Positions 1 to 7,736 of a stretch of DNA of 36,870 nucleotides are shown one piece after another. Where the stretch lies: NCBI GenBank assembly GCA_017939755.1, contig JAGBAJ010000063.1, positions 1 through 36,870 of the forward strand, written 5' to 3'. Position numbers and translations under genes: made by a program. Numbering within the stretch: the first letter of the stretch is position 1; each line of letters opens with the position of its first letter. The notes under the pieces were generated by a model, which saw only the letters and a program-made list of their open reading frames with translations, ran no database searches and was not told the DNA's origin. The DNA is from Clostridia bacterium. Lineage in GTDB: Bacteria > Bacillota > Clostridia > TANB77 > CAG-508.

Positions 1-63
1 ACACCAGACCCAACACCAACACCAGAACCAACACCAACACCAAAACCAACACCAACCGAATAG
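1..63 (+). CDS. C-terminal end of a Thr-Pro-rich protein (partial)
   Basis: The first 63 bases read in frame as twenty codons followed by TAG. They encode alternating Thr-Pro with occasional Asp, Glu and Lys between (TPDPTPTPEPTPTP and so on). Such Pro-Thr tails are typical of surface or secreted proteins, where they form an extended linker or wall-spanning tail. Only the tail is in the window, so the function cannot be told. A strong terminator follows about 40 bases later, which supports a real gene end here. Confidence 0.75.
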   Translation, partial: TPDPTPTPEPTPTPKPTPTE

Positions 64-105
64 ACAGAATTAAATAATCCAGTAAGAATAATAAAATAAT
101 TAAAA

Positions 106-143
106 TATAACACTGGAAATAGTATCCAGTGTTATAGTTTTTT
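106..143 (+). terminator. Rho-independent terminator after the Thr-Pro-rich gene
   Basis: A 12-bp perfect stem (TATAACACTGGA at 106-117 with TCCAGTGTTATA at 125-136) has a 7-nt loop and is followed by G and six T. This is a textbook intrinsic terminator, oriented for the + strand gene that stops at 63. Confidence 0.9.
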
Positions 144-150
144 ATACAAT

Positions 151-171
151 AGGAAAGTCATGCTGACTTTT
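151..171. repeat. Small dispersed hairpin, GGAAAGTC family, copy 1
   Basis: AGGAAAGTCATGCTGACTTTT folds as AAAGTCA-TGC-TGACTTT. Near-identical copies lie at 21959-21980 and 36001-36022, and a related one at 2831-2867. It lies between a terminator and the next gene. Confidence 0.6.
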
Positions 172-215
172 GTATTATATAAAACATAGGAATTTGTCCG
201 AAATGGGGTGAGCAA

Positions 216-1004
216 TTGGAATCTAGAAAAATATCGTTTTTTAAAGAAATGTATAGAAGTATTACAGACTTTGACTACTACAAACAACTTGTAGATAGTA
301 AGACTTCTAAATGTTTTGTTTATTTCTTTATTTTAATATTAATTTATGCGATTATTGGAACTATAAGTATGACGTATAGTACAAATAAAAGTATGGACCA
401 GATTAAAAGGTTTGTAGAAGCAGAAATAAACGAACTTGATTATAATGATGGAACACTAAGTGTAAATGCAGATACATATAAGTCTTATTATAATGATCAG
501 GTTATAATAGATACGTCTGGAAATGAAATAAAAGAAACCAAAGGAGCTAAAGCAATTTTCGAAAAGGAAAAATTTAGTATTTTAGTTCAAAATCAATATA
601 TAAGTTTTCCATATAAGGTATTTTTAAGTGGTAATTATAATAAAGAAAATATAATTAATTTATTTGAGTTTAAAAATTACGCTGTAATGATAATTATTAT
701 ATCAATGATTGCTATGTACATTTCCTTTGGAATATCTACTATACTAGATATACTTGTGGTAGCATTAATTGGATATATATTATTCAGAATTGTAGGAAAT
801 ACTAGAATTGAATATAAAAAATCATTGAATATTTCAATTCATGCAGTAACATTACCAGTTATACTTGCTATGATATATTTACTTCTAAATACATTTACAG
901 GATTCGAAGTAAAATATTTTTCTACAATGTATACATCAATATCAACAATATATGTAACAACAGCAGTTATATTAATAAAGATGGAAGAAAAAAATAATAG
1001 TTAA
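216..1004 (+). CDS. DUF1189-family membrane protein
   Basis: A 262-residue integral membrane protein of unknown function. The N-terminal FFKEMYRSITDFDYYK resembles the start of DUF1189 proteins, which are widespread in Firmicutes. One membrane segment lies at about residues 34-52. A soluble, presumably extracytoplasmic, domain follows to about residue 150. Three or four more hydrophobic segments occupy 155-255. The start is TTG at 216, preceded by GGGGTGAG at 205-212; the only nearby ATG (203) is followed at once by a stop. ftsH begins 22 bases after its stop, so the two are probably co-transcribed, which suggests (but does not prove) a role in membrane-protein quality control. The family assignment rests on pattern recognition only. 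Confidence 0.7.
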   Translation: MESRKISFFKEMYRSITDFDYYKQLVDSKTSKCFVYFFILILIYAIIGTISMTYSTNKSMDQIKRFVEAEINELDYNDGTLSVNADTYKSYYNDQVIIDTSGNEIKETKGAKAIFEKEKFSILVQNQYISFPYKVFLSGNYNKENIINLFEFKNYAVMIIIISMIAMYISFGISTILDILVVALIGYILFRIVGNTRIEYKKSLNISIHAVTLPVILAMIYLLLNTFTGFEVKYFSTMYTSISTIYVTTAVILIKMEEKNNS

Positions 1005-1026
1005 TTTCTTTGAAGGGAGATAAACA

Positions 1027-2826
1027 ATGAATTCAAATGAAAATAAAAAAGGCAACAATAAAAAATATGCTATAATAGCATTTATAGTACTAATTTTAAT
1101 TGTAGCAATAGTTGCAGGAGTAATTTCATATAAAAAATATAGCAAAGAAAAAGAAGATAAAACGCTTGCATATACAGAGCTTATCACTAAAATTAAAGAT
1201 GGCAATGTTGAAAAGATTGAAATGAAAGCAAAAAAAGAAAGCGTTAAGGTTAAGCTTAGAGATAATGAAGATGAATTATACTCTACTGTGCCTGAAAGTG
1301 AGGCATTTATAGAATTCGTCCAGGATCAGGTAAAAGAAGGAAAACAGATAGAATTAAAGCAAGTGGATGATAATATTTTGCTCGTTATTGGTGAAAGATT
1401 CATGTCTTTTTTACCAACAATCCTTTTAATTGTATTTTTGGTTTTAATTATTCAAATGCAAGGATTAGGTGAAAAAGGAAAGGTATATGATGCAACGACC
1501 CAGAAAACTAAAACTACCTTTAAAGATATTGCTGGTTTAGATGAAGAAAAACAAGAAATGATAGAAATTGTTAATTTTTTGAAAAAACCAAAAAAGTTCC
1601 AAGAAATGGGAGCGAAAATACCAAGAGGCGTTTTATTATGTGGTAATCCAGGAACAGGAAAAACTTTAATTGCAAAAGCAATTGCAGGTGAAGCAGATGT
1701 TCCATTTATTTCAATGAGTGGATCTGAATTTATAGAAATGTTTGCAGGACTTGGGGCGTCAAGGGTAAGAAAGCTATTTGAGAAGGCAAGAAAAATTTCT
1801 CCATGTATAGTTTTTATTGATGAAATTGATGCTATAGGATCCAGAAGAACATCTTCAAGTGGTGCAGAGAGCGAAAACAATCAAACGTTAAACCAATTAT
1901 TAGTAGAAATGGACGGATTTGACACAGAAGAGGCTATAATTGTTTTAGCTGCAACAAATAGACCAGAAATGTTGGACAAGGCTCTATTAAGACCAGGAAG
2001 ATTTGATAGACAAATTGCAATAGGTTTACCAGATTTAAAAGGTAGAGAAGAAATATTAAAAATACATGCAAAAGATAAACGTATAGACGTATCTGTCGAT
2101 TTAAGGAGTATTGCTGAGGATACGGCTGGATTTACTGGTGCTGAACTTGCTAATATTTTGAACGAGGCAGCTATAATAGCTACAATTAAAAATCATAATG
2201 CAATTACAAATAAGGATATAGAAGAAGCAGAAAAGAAAGTTACAGTTGGTCTTGAAAAACATAGTAGAGTTGTATCTGATAAAGATAAGAAATTAACTGC
2301 ATTTCACGAGGCTGGTCATGCCGTAGTTAGCAAGTATTTAGAGACACAGAAAGATGTAAAAGAAGTTTCTATTATACCACGAGGTGTAGCTGGTGGATAT
2401 ACAATGTATAAAACTAATGAAGACAAATTTTATGTGTCTAAACAAGAAATGCAGGAAAAATTAATTGCGTTGCTTGGTGGTAGAGCTGCTGAAAAAATAG
2501 CATTAGATGACATATCTACTGGAGCAAGTAATGATATGGAAGTTGCTACAAAAATTGCAACCGATATGGTAACAATATATGGTATGAGCGATATTGTAGG
2601 TCCAATTTCTGTTAACCTTGAAAAAGACCCATATCAAATGCAATTATTAGGAGAAAAGTTTGAGGATGCAGTAGGAACGGAAATTAAACTATTAATTGAT
2701 AATGCATACTATCAAGCTAGAAAAATAATTTCTGAGCATATGGATAAATTAGAATTAGTTGCTAATGTTTTACTTGAAAAAGAGATAATTTCAGCTGAAG
2801 AATTTGAATCATTTTTTTTGAGCTAA
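1027..2826 (+). CDS. ftsH: ATP-dependent zinc metalloprotease FtsH
   Basis: A membrane-anchored AAA+ protease that pulls membrane and soluble proteins into a zinc protease chamber. Transmembrane helices lie at about residues 14-34 and 127-147, with the small extracytoplasmic domain between them. The AAA module has Walker A GNPGTGKT (206-213), Walker B VFIDEID (262-268) and a second region of homology with the arginine-finger sequence RPGRFDRQ. The peptidase has HEAGH at 427-431, with Asp503 in TGASNDME as the likely third zinc ligand. At 599 residues it is slightly short: it ends just after the protease domain and lacks the variable C-terminal tail. The pore-loop motif, usually FVG, reads FAG here (239-241), with the aromatic residue kept. 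The ribosome site GAAGGGAG lies about 7 bases before the ATG. Some Clostridia carry more than one FtsH, so this could be a paralogue. Confidence 0.95.
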   Translation: MNSNENKKGNNKKYAIIAFIVLILIVAIVAGVISYKKYSKEKEDKTLAYTELITKIKDGNVEKIEMKAKKESVKVKLRDNEDELYSTVPESEAFIEFVQDQVKEGKQIELKQVDDNILLVIGERFMSFLPTILLIVFLVLIIQMQGLGEKGKVYDATTQKTKTTFKDIAGLDEEKQEMIEIVNFLKKPKKFQEMGAKIPRGVLLCGNPGTGKTLIAKAIAGEADVPFISMSGSEFIEMFAGLGASRVRKLFEKARKISPCIVFIDEIDAIGSRRTSSSGAESENNQTLNQLLVEMDGFDTEEAIIVLAATNRPEMLDKALLRPGRFDRQIAIGLPDLKGREEILKIHAKDKRIDVSVDLRSIAEDTAGFTGAELANILNEAAIIATIKNHNAITNKDIEEAEKKVTVGLEKHSRVVSDKDKKLTAFHEAGHAVVSKYLETQKDVKEVSIIPRGVAGGYTMYKTNEDKFYVSKQEMQEKLIALLGGRAAEKIALDDISTGASNDMEVATKIATDMVTIYGMSDIVGPISVNLEKDPYQMQLLGEKFEDAVGTEIKLLIDNAYYQARKIISEHMDKLELVANVLLEKEIISAEEFESFFLS

Positions 2827-2830
2827 TGTC

Positions 2831-2867
2831 GAACAAATCGGAAAATCGAAGATTTTCCGATTTGTTC
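2831..2867. repeat. Perfect 17-bp hairpin after ftsH, related to the GGAAAGTC family
   Basis: GAACAAATCGGAAAATC (2831-2847) pairs perfectly with GATTTTCCGATTTGTTC (2851-2867) over a GAA loop. No T-run follows on either strand, so it is not a classical terminator, though it may stabilise the ftsH mRNA 3' end. Its right half closely matches 36013-36031 (GACTTTTCCAATTTGTTC), which ties it to the hairpins at 151, 21959 and 36001. Confidence 0.6.
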
Positions 2868-2875
2868 TGAGATTC

Positions 2876-2953
2876 AAGGTATAGTGTGATTTATATAAAT
2901 TCACGTTATACCTTAAATCTTTATTATAAAATTTGCATGCAGTGATTTGTAAC
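2876..2953. repeat. Diverged intergenic repeat (TTATACC...GTGAtTtGTAAC type)
   Basis: The region holds a 14-bp hairpin (2876-2889 with 2901-2914, two G-U pairs as RNA), then an A/T-rich stretch ending GCAGTGATTTGTAAC. The order GTTATACCTTAAAT ... GTGAnTnGTAAC recurs at 8749-8867 and, more weakly, at about 29806-29888 and 33501-33562. Confidence 0.4.
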
Positions 2954-3059
2954 TTATTTGTAAAAAATTACTTTTTTATTTTAGGAAAAAATATTGTATA
3001 AAGATGTAAAAAGATGTAGAATAAAGTGTGAAATAAATGAAAATAATGAGGTGACATTA

Positions 3060-4649
3060 ATGAACGGAGTGAAAGAAGAAGAGCTTAAGAAGGGAGTAAA
3101 GGATGTAAAGACAGCGGAACAAATAGCTGGACAAAAAACAACACAACATGAACATAAAAATGGACATAGTGGGGAAAGTAGTAGTGGAGATTATTCACAT
3201 GTTGTACATAAGGATTTAAAAAGTAGGAAAGTTCCAATTATAATTGGGATATTTGTTTTCTTAATAGTAATCATAGGTGCTGTATTGGCAGTAGAATATT
3301 GTTGTGCTCCAATAGTTAAGGTAAAAGGAGAGTCTATAGTAGAGCTAGAGTATGGAGCTAACTATAATGATGCTGGCATAACAGCATATACAAAATTTAA
3401 AGATATAAGCGATAGTATTGTTATCGAAAACCCTGTAGATATTTCAAAGGTTGGTACATACGATATTACATATAAGGTTCCATATAAGAACGATTTCAAA
3501 GTATATACTAGAAAGGTTATTATCAAAGATACAGCTGTCCCAACAATTACACTAAATGGTGATGAAAATTTTGAATTAGAGTTTGGAAAAGAATATCAAG
3601 AGCCAGGATTTAAGGCTGAAGATGGATATGATGGAAATCTTACAGATAATGTAAAAGTCGAAAAAGTAGATACTGAAAATGGAAACTATGATATGCACTA
3701 TATAGTAGAAGATTCATCAAAGAATAGAGCAGAAAAGATAAGACATATAAAAATAACGGATTCTACAGCACCAGTTATTAAACTAAAAGGAAACTCATTT
3801 TTAGCTATTTCTATAGGTGCTAAGTACGAAGAGCAAGGAGCCACAGCAAAAGATAATAAAGATGGCGACTTATCAAGTAAAATAGTAATAGAAGGAAATA
3901 ATATAGATACATCAAAAGAGGGCAAATACAAAGTAAAATATAAAGTAACAGATAGCAATGGAAATGAGGCAATTTCCGAAAGGACAGTGGCTGTTGGTGA
4001 TTCGCAAGCAACTGGTGTTATTTATTTAACATTTGACGATGGACCAAGTACTACTACAACACCGAAGATATTAGATATTTTAAAAGAAAAGGGCGTTAAA
4101 GCTACCTTCTTTGTAATCAATTATAAAGAAGGAACTACAAGCGAAGAATTATTAAAAAGAGAAGTTCAGGAGGGACATGCAATAGGAATTCATGGATACT
4201 CTCATGATTATTCAAAGGTATATGCTTCTGTAGATGGTTGTTTCAATAACTTTAAAAGTCTACAAGATAAAATTGAGAAGACAACAGGTATAAAAACTTG
4301 GATAATAAGATTTCCTGGTGGAAGTTCAAATACTGTAAGTAGGAAATATTGCCCTGGTGTTGTTACAAATGTATCAAAGAAGTTATTAGATGCAGGATTT
4401 AAATATTACGATTGGAATGTTGCATCAGGAGACTCTGGTGATGTAAAAACCAAAGAAGGTGTGTATAACAATGTAACAAAAGGGATAAAACCAGGAAGAA
4501 ATAATATTGTTCTAATGCATGACTTTAGTGGCAACAATAAGACGATGGAAGCTCTACCAGAAATAATTGATTTTGGATTAAAAAATGGGTACAAATTTGA
4601 AGTTATTACAACTGATACAGAAATGATAACTCAAAAAATACAGAACTAA
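3060..4649 (+). CDS. Membrane-anchored polysaccharide deacetylase with three Ig-like (DUF5011-type) repeats
   Basis: A 529-residue cell-envelope protein. Its catalytic domain is a NodB-type carbohydrate esterase 4, which removes N-acetyl groups from peptidoglycan or another wall glycan. In order it has a charged His-rich cytoplasmic N-terminus (1-58), one transmembrane helix (about 59-80), three Ig-like repeats of the kind that begin TAPVIKLKG (about 85-315), and the deacetylase. Catalytic motifs are TFDDGPS (Asp326-Asp327), the metal-binding HGYSH (378-382) and RFPGGSS (Arg417). All are intact, so it should be active outside the membrane. I place the start at ATG 3060, because GAGGTGA (3048-3054) sits five bases upstream; an in-frame TTG at 2994 would add 22 residues but is less well placed. 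It appears to be a single-gene unit, closed by a terminator at 4746. Confidence 0.9.
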   Translation: MNGVKEEELKKGVKDVKTAEQIAGQKTTQHEHKNGHSGESSSGDYSHVVHKDLKSRKVPIIIGIFVFLIVIIGAVLAVEYCCAPIVKVKGESIVELEYGANYNDAGITAYTKFKDISDSIVIENPVDISKVGTYDITYKVPYKNDFKVYTRKVIIKDTAVPTITLNGDENFELEFGKEYQEPGFKAEDGYDGNLTDNVKVEKVDTENGNYDMHYIVEDSSKNRAEKIRHIKITDSTAPVIKLKGNSFLAISIGAKYEEQGATAKDNKDGDLSSKIVIEGNNIDTSKEGKYKVKYKVTDSNGNEAISERTVAVGDSQATGVIYLTFDDGPSTTTTPKILDILKEKGVKATFFVINYKEGTTSEELLKREVQEGHAIGIHGYSHDYSKVYASVDGCFNNFKSLQDKIEKTTGIKTWIIRFPGGSSNTVSRKYCPGVVTNVSKKLLDAGFKYYDWNVASGDSGDVKTKEGVYNNVTKGIKPGRNNIVLMHDFSGNNKTMEALPEIIDFGLKNGYKFEVITTDTEMITQKIQN

Positions 4650-4650
4650 T

Positions 4651-4714
4651 GTGATGGCACAATAGATACTTTGGCAGCCTCTGGCTGTAGGGGGCATCAC
4701 GGCTCGCTGGCTCA
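4651..4714. other. G+C-rich folded patch between two genes
   Basis: Directly after the deacetylase stop is a stretch far richer in G+C than its surroundings. GTGATG (4651-4656) can pair with CATCAC (4695-4700), enclosing a hairpin CAGCC-TCT-GGCTG (4675-4687), and GGCTCGCTGGCTC follows. It could be a structured 3' UTR, a remnant of a repeat or a small RNA. I see no open reading frame in it. Confidence 0.4.
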
Positions 4715-4745
4715 TAGATAAATAAGAATTTGAAGTTAAACTGAC

Positions 4746-4790
4746 AATTGGGGATGGAATGAATCATAAATTTATTCTATCTCCAATTTT
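4746..4790 (+). terminator. Probable terminator after the deacetylase gene
   Basis: An 18-position stem (4746-4763 with 4771-4788) pairs completely if G-U pairs are allowed. It has a 7-nt loop and ends in a short T-run. Confidence 0.65.
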
Positions 4791-4938
4791 GTGTGTTATT
4801 AGAAAGGTAGCATAAAATCACCTAAAAAAGAATAAATGTTTCCAAAAAGTATTTATTTTTGGCTAATTTTGGAGTATAATATATATGAGGATGTTGAATT
4901 TTTTATAGCTAATATAATAACGGGAGGTGATTTTGCAA

Positions 4939-5460
4939 ATGGAAAATAACACATTAAAGGAAAATTATCTAGAGGTCATACCACAAAAAAGTATGGTTTT
5001 TGAAAAAGAAAAGAATAATTTGCCAGTATTAAAAGATTGCAGAAATTTATTGCCCGTAATTATAAAAAAGAAAGAATTAGCATTGATAACAATTGATAAA
5101 GAGCTAGATACAATAAAACAAAATAGAATAGTTGCTGCTATTAAACTTGGTATTGTTGGATTGGCAAAATTATTAAAATTTGTAACAATGTCATTTGTAA
5201 AATTAATTAGATGGAGTATTCTTGTATCAACAAGATGTATCAGTTTTATTGTAGTGTCTGCATTAGTACTTTTATCTACAACGATTATAACAAAGAATAT
5301 AGTTAATTCTTATTATGGCTCAGATTTGAAAGAAGATGATACATCTTTTTCTATATTTAATGTAAAAGATGATGTTGAGGCATCTTCGGCAAAACCAGTA
5401 GTGCAAGAACATGAGGTAGATGAAAACGAGAATAATATACATATCGAAACGGGTGAGTAA
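4939..5460 (+). CDS. Unknown single-pass membrane protein
   Basis: I do not recognise this 173-residue protein. A charged, Lys-rich N-terminal half (1-80) is followed by an amphipathic to hydrophobic region (about 70-115) with a clear membrane helix around FIVVSALVLLSTTIIT. The acidic C-terminus of about 55 residues is rich in Glu, Asp and Asn. No signal peptide or known motif is visible. GGGAGGTGA (4922-4930) precedes it; ATG 4939 is taken as start, although GTG 4927 and TTG 4933 are also in frame and the spacing to ATG is a little long. A TATAAT at 4875-4880 may be the -10 of its promoter, with no clear -35. The ATP-grasp gene starts inside its end, so the two are translationally linked and probably act together. 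Confidence 0.75.
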   Translation: MENNTLKENYLEVIPQKSMVFEKEKNNLPVLKDCRNLLPVIIKKKELALITIDKELDTIKQNRIVAAIKLGIVGLAKLLKFVTMSFVKLIRWSILVSTRCISFIVVSALVLLSTTIITKNIVNSYYGSDLKEDDTSFSIFNVKDDVEASSAKPVVQEHEVDENENNIHIETGE

Positions 5461-6358
5461 TATAAGAGCTTTTGGAAAAATAATTGAAGAAATATGCAAT
5501 GAACAAAATATAAAAATAAATAAAATGTCTGATGATTGGATTATAGAATTAAACAAAAATGGTATAACTAAATATATTTTGGGTTATAAATTTGATTTAA
5601 ATTCATCATGTACATCAGAAATTTGTAATGATAAATATGCACTATTTTCTATATTAGAAAATAGTGCTATTCCAGTTATAAAACATGATATATTGTTTGG
5701 TAATAATGAAAAGAAGTTATTAACAATGGCAGAGCAACTTGATTATAACTTTGTATTAAAACCTAACAATGGAACATGTGGAAATAATATTTTCCACATA
5801 ACATGCAAGAATGAAGTTATAGATACATATAGAAAAATTTCAAGATTGGGTAATATATGTGTGTGCCCATTTTATAACATAAAAAATGAGTTTAGAATTA
5901 TTTATTTAAATGGAAAAGCAGAGCACATTTACAAGAAGGTAAAACCAACTATTGTGGGAAATGGAAAGAGCACCATAAAAGAGCTTTTGTTACGTTTTAA
6001 TAGTGAATATTATAAAGATGAAAAAAAATTTATAAATAAAAAGTATAATATAGATTATATTCCTAAAGATGGAGAAATTATAGAATATGAATGGCGATTC
6101 AACCTATCAAAAGGGGCTACTATATCTGAAGCAAAGGATGAAGAGAAAAAGGAATTGTTTAAGTTAGCATTATTAGCTGCAGAGAAAATTAATTTAAAAT
6201 TTGGTAGTATTGACATAATAAAAACTATAGATAATCAATATAAAATTATTGAAATAAATAGTGGTGTTATGATGGAAAATTTAATTAATTTAGAAAATGA
6301 AGGTTATGAAATAGCAAAGAATATATATAAAAAAGCTATTGAGCTAATGTTCGCGTAG
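5420..6358 (+). CDS. ATP-grasp ligase, cyanophycin-synthetase/GshF-like type
   Basis: A 312-residue enzyme of the ATP-grasp fold, which joins a carboxylate to an amine through an acyl-phosphate. The ATP-binding segment FVLKPNNGTCGNN has Lys114. EFRIIYLNGKAEHIYKK and VGNGKSTIKELL match the central part of cyanophycin-synthetase and glutathione-ligase relatives. The carboxy-terminal IEINSG (Glu278, Asn280) carries the expected Mg ligands. The substrate cannot be told; a peptide, glutamate-cysteine-like or cell-surface product is possible. The ATG at 5420 has GAGG three bases away and would overlap the upstream gene by 41 bases. An in-frame GTG at 5453 gives only an 8-base overlap and is a real alternative. 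The cca gene follows after 23 bases. Confidence 0.85.
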   Translation: MKTRIIYISKRVSNIRAFGKIIEEICNEQNIKINKMSDDWIIELNKNGITKYILGYKFDLNSSCTSEICNDKYALFSILENSAIPVIKHDILFGNNEKKLLTMAEQLDYNFVLKPNNGTCGNNIFHITCKNEVIDTYRKISRLGNICVCPFYNIKNEFRIIYLNGKAEHIYKKVKPTIVGNGKSTIKELLLRFNSEYYKDEKKFINKKYNIDYIPKDGEIIEYEWRFNLSKGATISEAKDEEKKELFKLALLAAEKINLKFGSIDIIKTIDNQYKIIEINSGVMMENLINLENEGYEIAKNIYKKAIELMFA

Positions 6359-6381
6359 CAGAAAGGATTATATAATTATTT

Positions 6382-7626
6382 ATGATAAATATAAAGGAAA
6401 TTGCTCAGATAATTGCAAAAAATAATGGTAGATTATACCTTGTTGGTGGAGCTGTAAGAGATAAGTTATTTAACATAGCTAATCACGACGAAGACTATTG
6501 TGTTGTTGGTATGGACTATAAAAAATTTGAAGAGCTTTTTCCAACTGCAATAAAAAAAGGAAAATCATTTTTAGTATATGAAATTGATAAAAGAGAATTT
6601 GCAATGGCCAGAGCCGAAAAAAAGATAGGTATTAATCATAGAGACTTTGAAATAATTTCAAATAGAAATATTACAATAGAAGAAGATTTAGCAAGACGCG
6701 ATATTACAATAAATTCCATAGCAGAGGATGTACTAACAGGAGAGCTTATTGATCCGTTTAATGGAATAGAGGATTTTAAAAATAGAACGATAAGAGCCAC
6801 TTCAAGTAGTTTTTCAGAAGATGCATTAAGAGCATATAGAGCAGCAAGATTTGCTTGTAAATTTAACTTTGAAATTGATGATTCAACATATGAATTAATA
6901 GGTGCTCTAAAGGGGGATTTAAAATATTTGTCTAGCGAAAGAGTTTTTGAAGAGCTTAGAAAAGCACTAAATACGGAACATCCAGAAAAGTTTTTTAAAG
7001 TTCTTAAGAGAGCGAATATTTTAGATGTACATTTTATTGAAATTTATAAGCTGATAGGTGCTGTGCAGCCAACAGAGCATCATCCTGAAGGTGATGCATA
7101 CAACCATACAATGCTTGCTCTAAAGATGGCGGCATCGATTACAAAAAATGAAGAAATTCGATTTTCTGCGTTAGTACATGATTTAGGGAAAGGGCTAACA
7201 CCAAAAGAGGCTTATCCACATCATTATGGACATGATATTAAAGGTAAGGGAGAAGTTATTAAACTTGGAGAAAGATTAAAAATGCCAAAATCATGGATAA
7301 GCTGTGGGGTTACAGCTGCAACAGAGCATATGTTAGGTGGTATTTTTTATAAAATGAAACCTAGTAAGCAAGTAGATTTTATTGAACGTGTATCTAAAAC
7401 AAGGCTTGGATTAAAAGGTTTAGAGATTGTTGTTGAATCTGATAGGAATTGCAGAGGAACTCGAAAAGAGCATGTGGAATTTGCGGAAATAGGAAAAGAG
7501 CTTCTATCAAAAATAAACGGAAAATCAATATTAAAAAAGTTTCCAAATATTACAGAGGGTATTCAATTAAAGAATAAAATCCATCAAGAAAGAGTTGAAT
7601 ATTTGAAAGAAATAAAAGAGCTGTAA
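6382..7626 (+). CDS. cca: CCA tRNA nucleotidyltransferase with HD domain
   Basis: Adds or repairs the 3'-terminal CCA of tRNAs. The class II nucleotidyltransferase head shows GGAVRD (22-27), the metal-binding pair Asp36/Asp38 in DEDYCVVG, and RRD (105-107) before the NTP-selecting neck. SEDALRAYRAARFACKF is the usual next block. An HD phosphohydrolase-like domain follows, with VHDLGKG (His266, Asp267) and PHHYGH. The length of 414 and the DxDxxVVG form resemble the E. coli-type enzyme with its HD domain more than the HD-less Bacillus type. The nearest ribosome-site-like sequence (AGAAAGGA, 6360-6367) is about 14 bases upstream, longer than ideal; no better start is evident. It is likely in one unit with the two genes upstream. 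Confidence 0.93.
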   Translation: MINIKEIAQIIAKNNGRLYLVGGAVRDKLFNIANHDEDYCVVGMDYKKFEELFPTAIKKGKSFLVYEIDKREFAMARAEKKIGINHRDFEIISNRNITIEEDLARRDITINSIAEDVLTGELIDPFNGIEDFKNRTIRATSSSFSEDALRAYRAARFACKFNFEIDDSTYELIGALKGDLKYLSSERVFEELRKALNTEHPEKFFKVLKRANILDVHFIEIYKLIGAVQPTEHHPEGDAYNHTMLALKMAASITKNEEIRFSALVHDLGKGLTPKEAYPHHYGHDIKGKGEVIKLGERLKMPKSWISCGVTAATEHMLGGIFYKMKPSKQVDFIERVSKTRLGLKGLEIVVESDRNCRGTRKEHVEFAEIGKELLSKINGKSILKKFPNITEGIQLKNKIHQERVEYLKEIKEL

Positions 7627-7648
7627 AAGTCCATATTATTGTAAATTA

Positions 7649-7690
7649 AAAAATCATTGAAAATACATATGTAAATTCAATGATTTTTTT
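7649..7690. terminator. Bidirectional terminator between cca and ppaC
   Basis: A 13-bp stem (7649-7661 with 7676-7688) has T-runs on its 3' side in both directions. It separates two convergent genes and probably serves both. Confidence 0.85.
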
Positions 7691-7736
7691 TAATCTCTTT
7701 TTATTAACTAGCACACACAAATTTAATGTGTTTATA

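Noticed and set aside
1..60. Repeated CCAACACCA units resembling a minisatellite or CRISPR start
   Set aside because: The units are 6 bases long, in frame and encode Thr-Pro up to a stop at 61-63, with a terminator after it. It is the tail of a protein.
1452..1880. Minus-strand 142-residue open frame inside ftsH
   Set aside because: It is a shadow of the conserved AAA domain, with no ribosome site and no family resemblance.
2831..2867. LexA/SOS-box-like operator, because of GAACAAAT...ATTTGTTC
   Set aside because: The SOS box of Firmicutes is a short palindrome with about four bases between half-sites; here the arms extend 17 bp with a GAA loop after the ftsH stop, so a hairpin is the better reading.
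2994..3059. Upstream TTG start for the polysaccharide deacetylase (551 residues)
   Set aside because: ATG 3060 has a GAGGTGA site at ideal spacing; the extra 22 residues have no recognisable feature and the TTG has only a weak AGGA.
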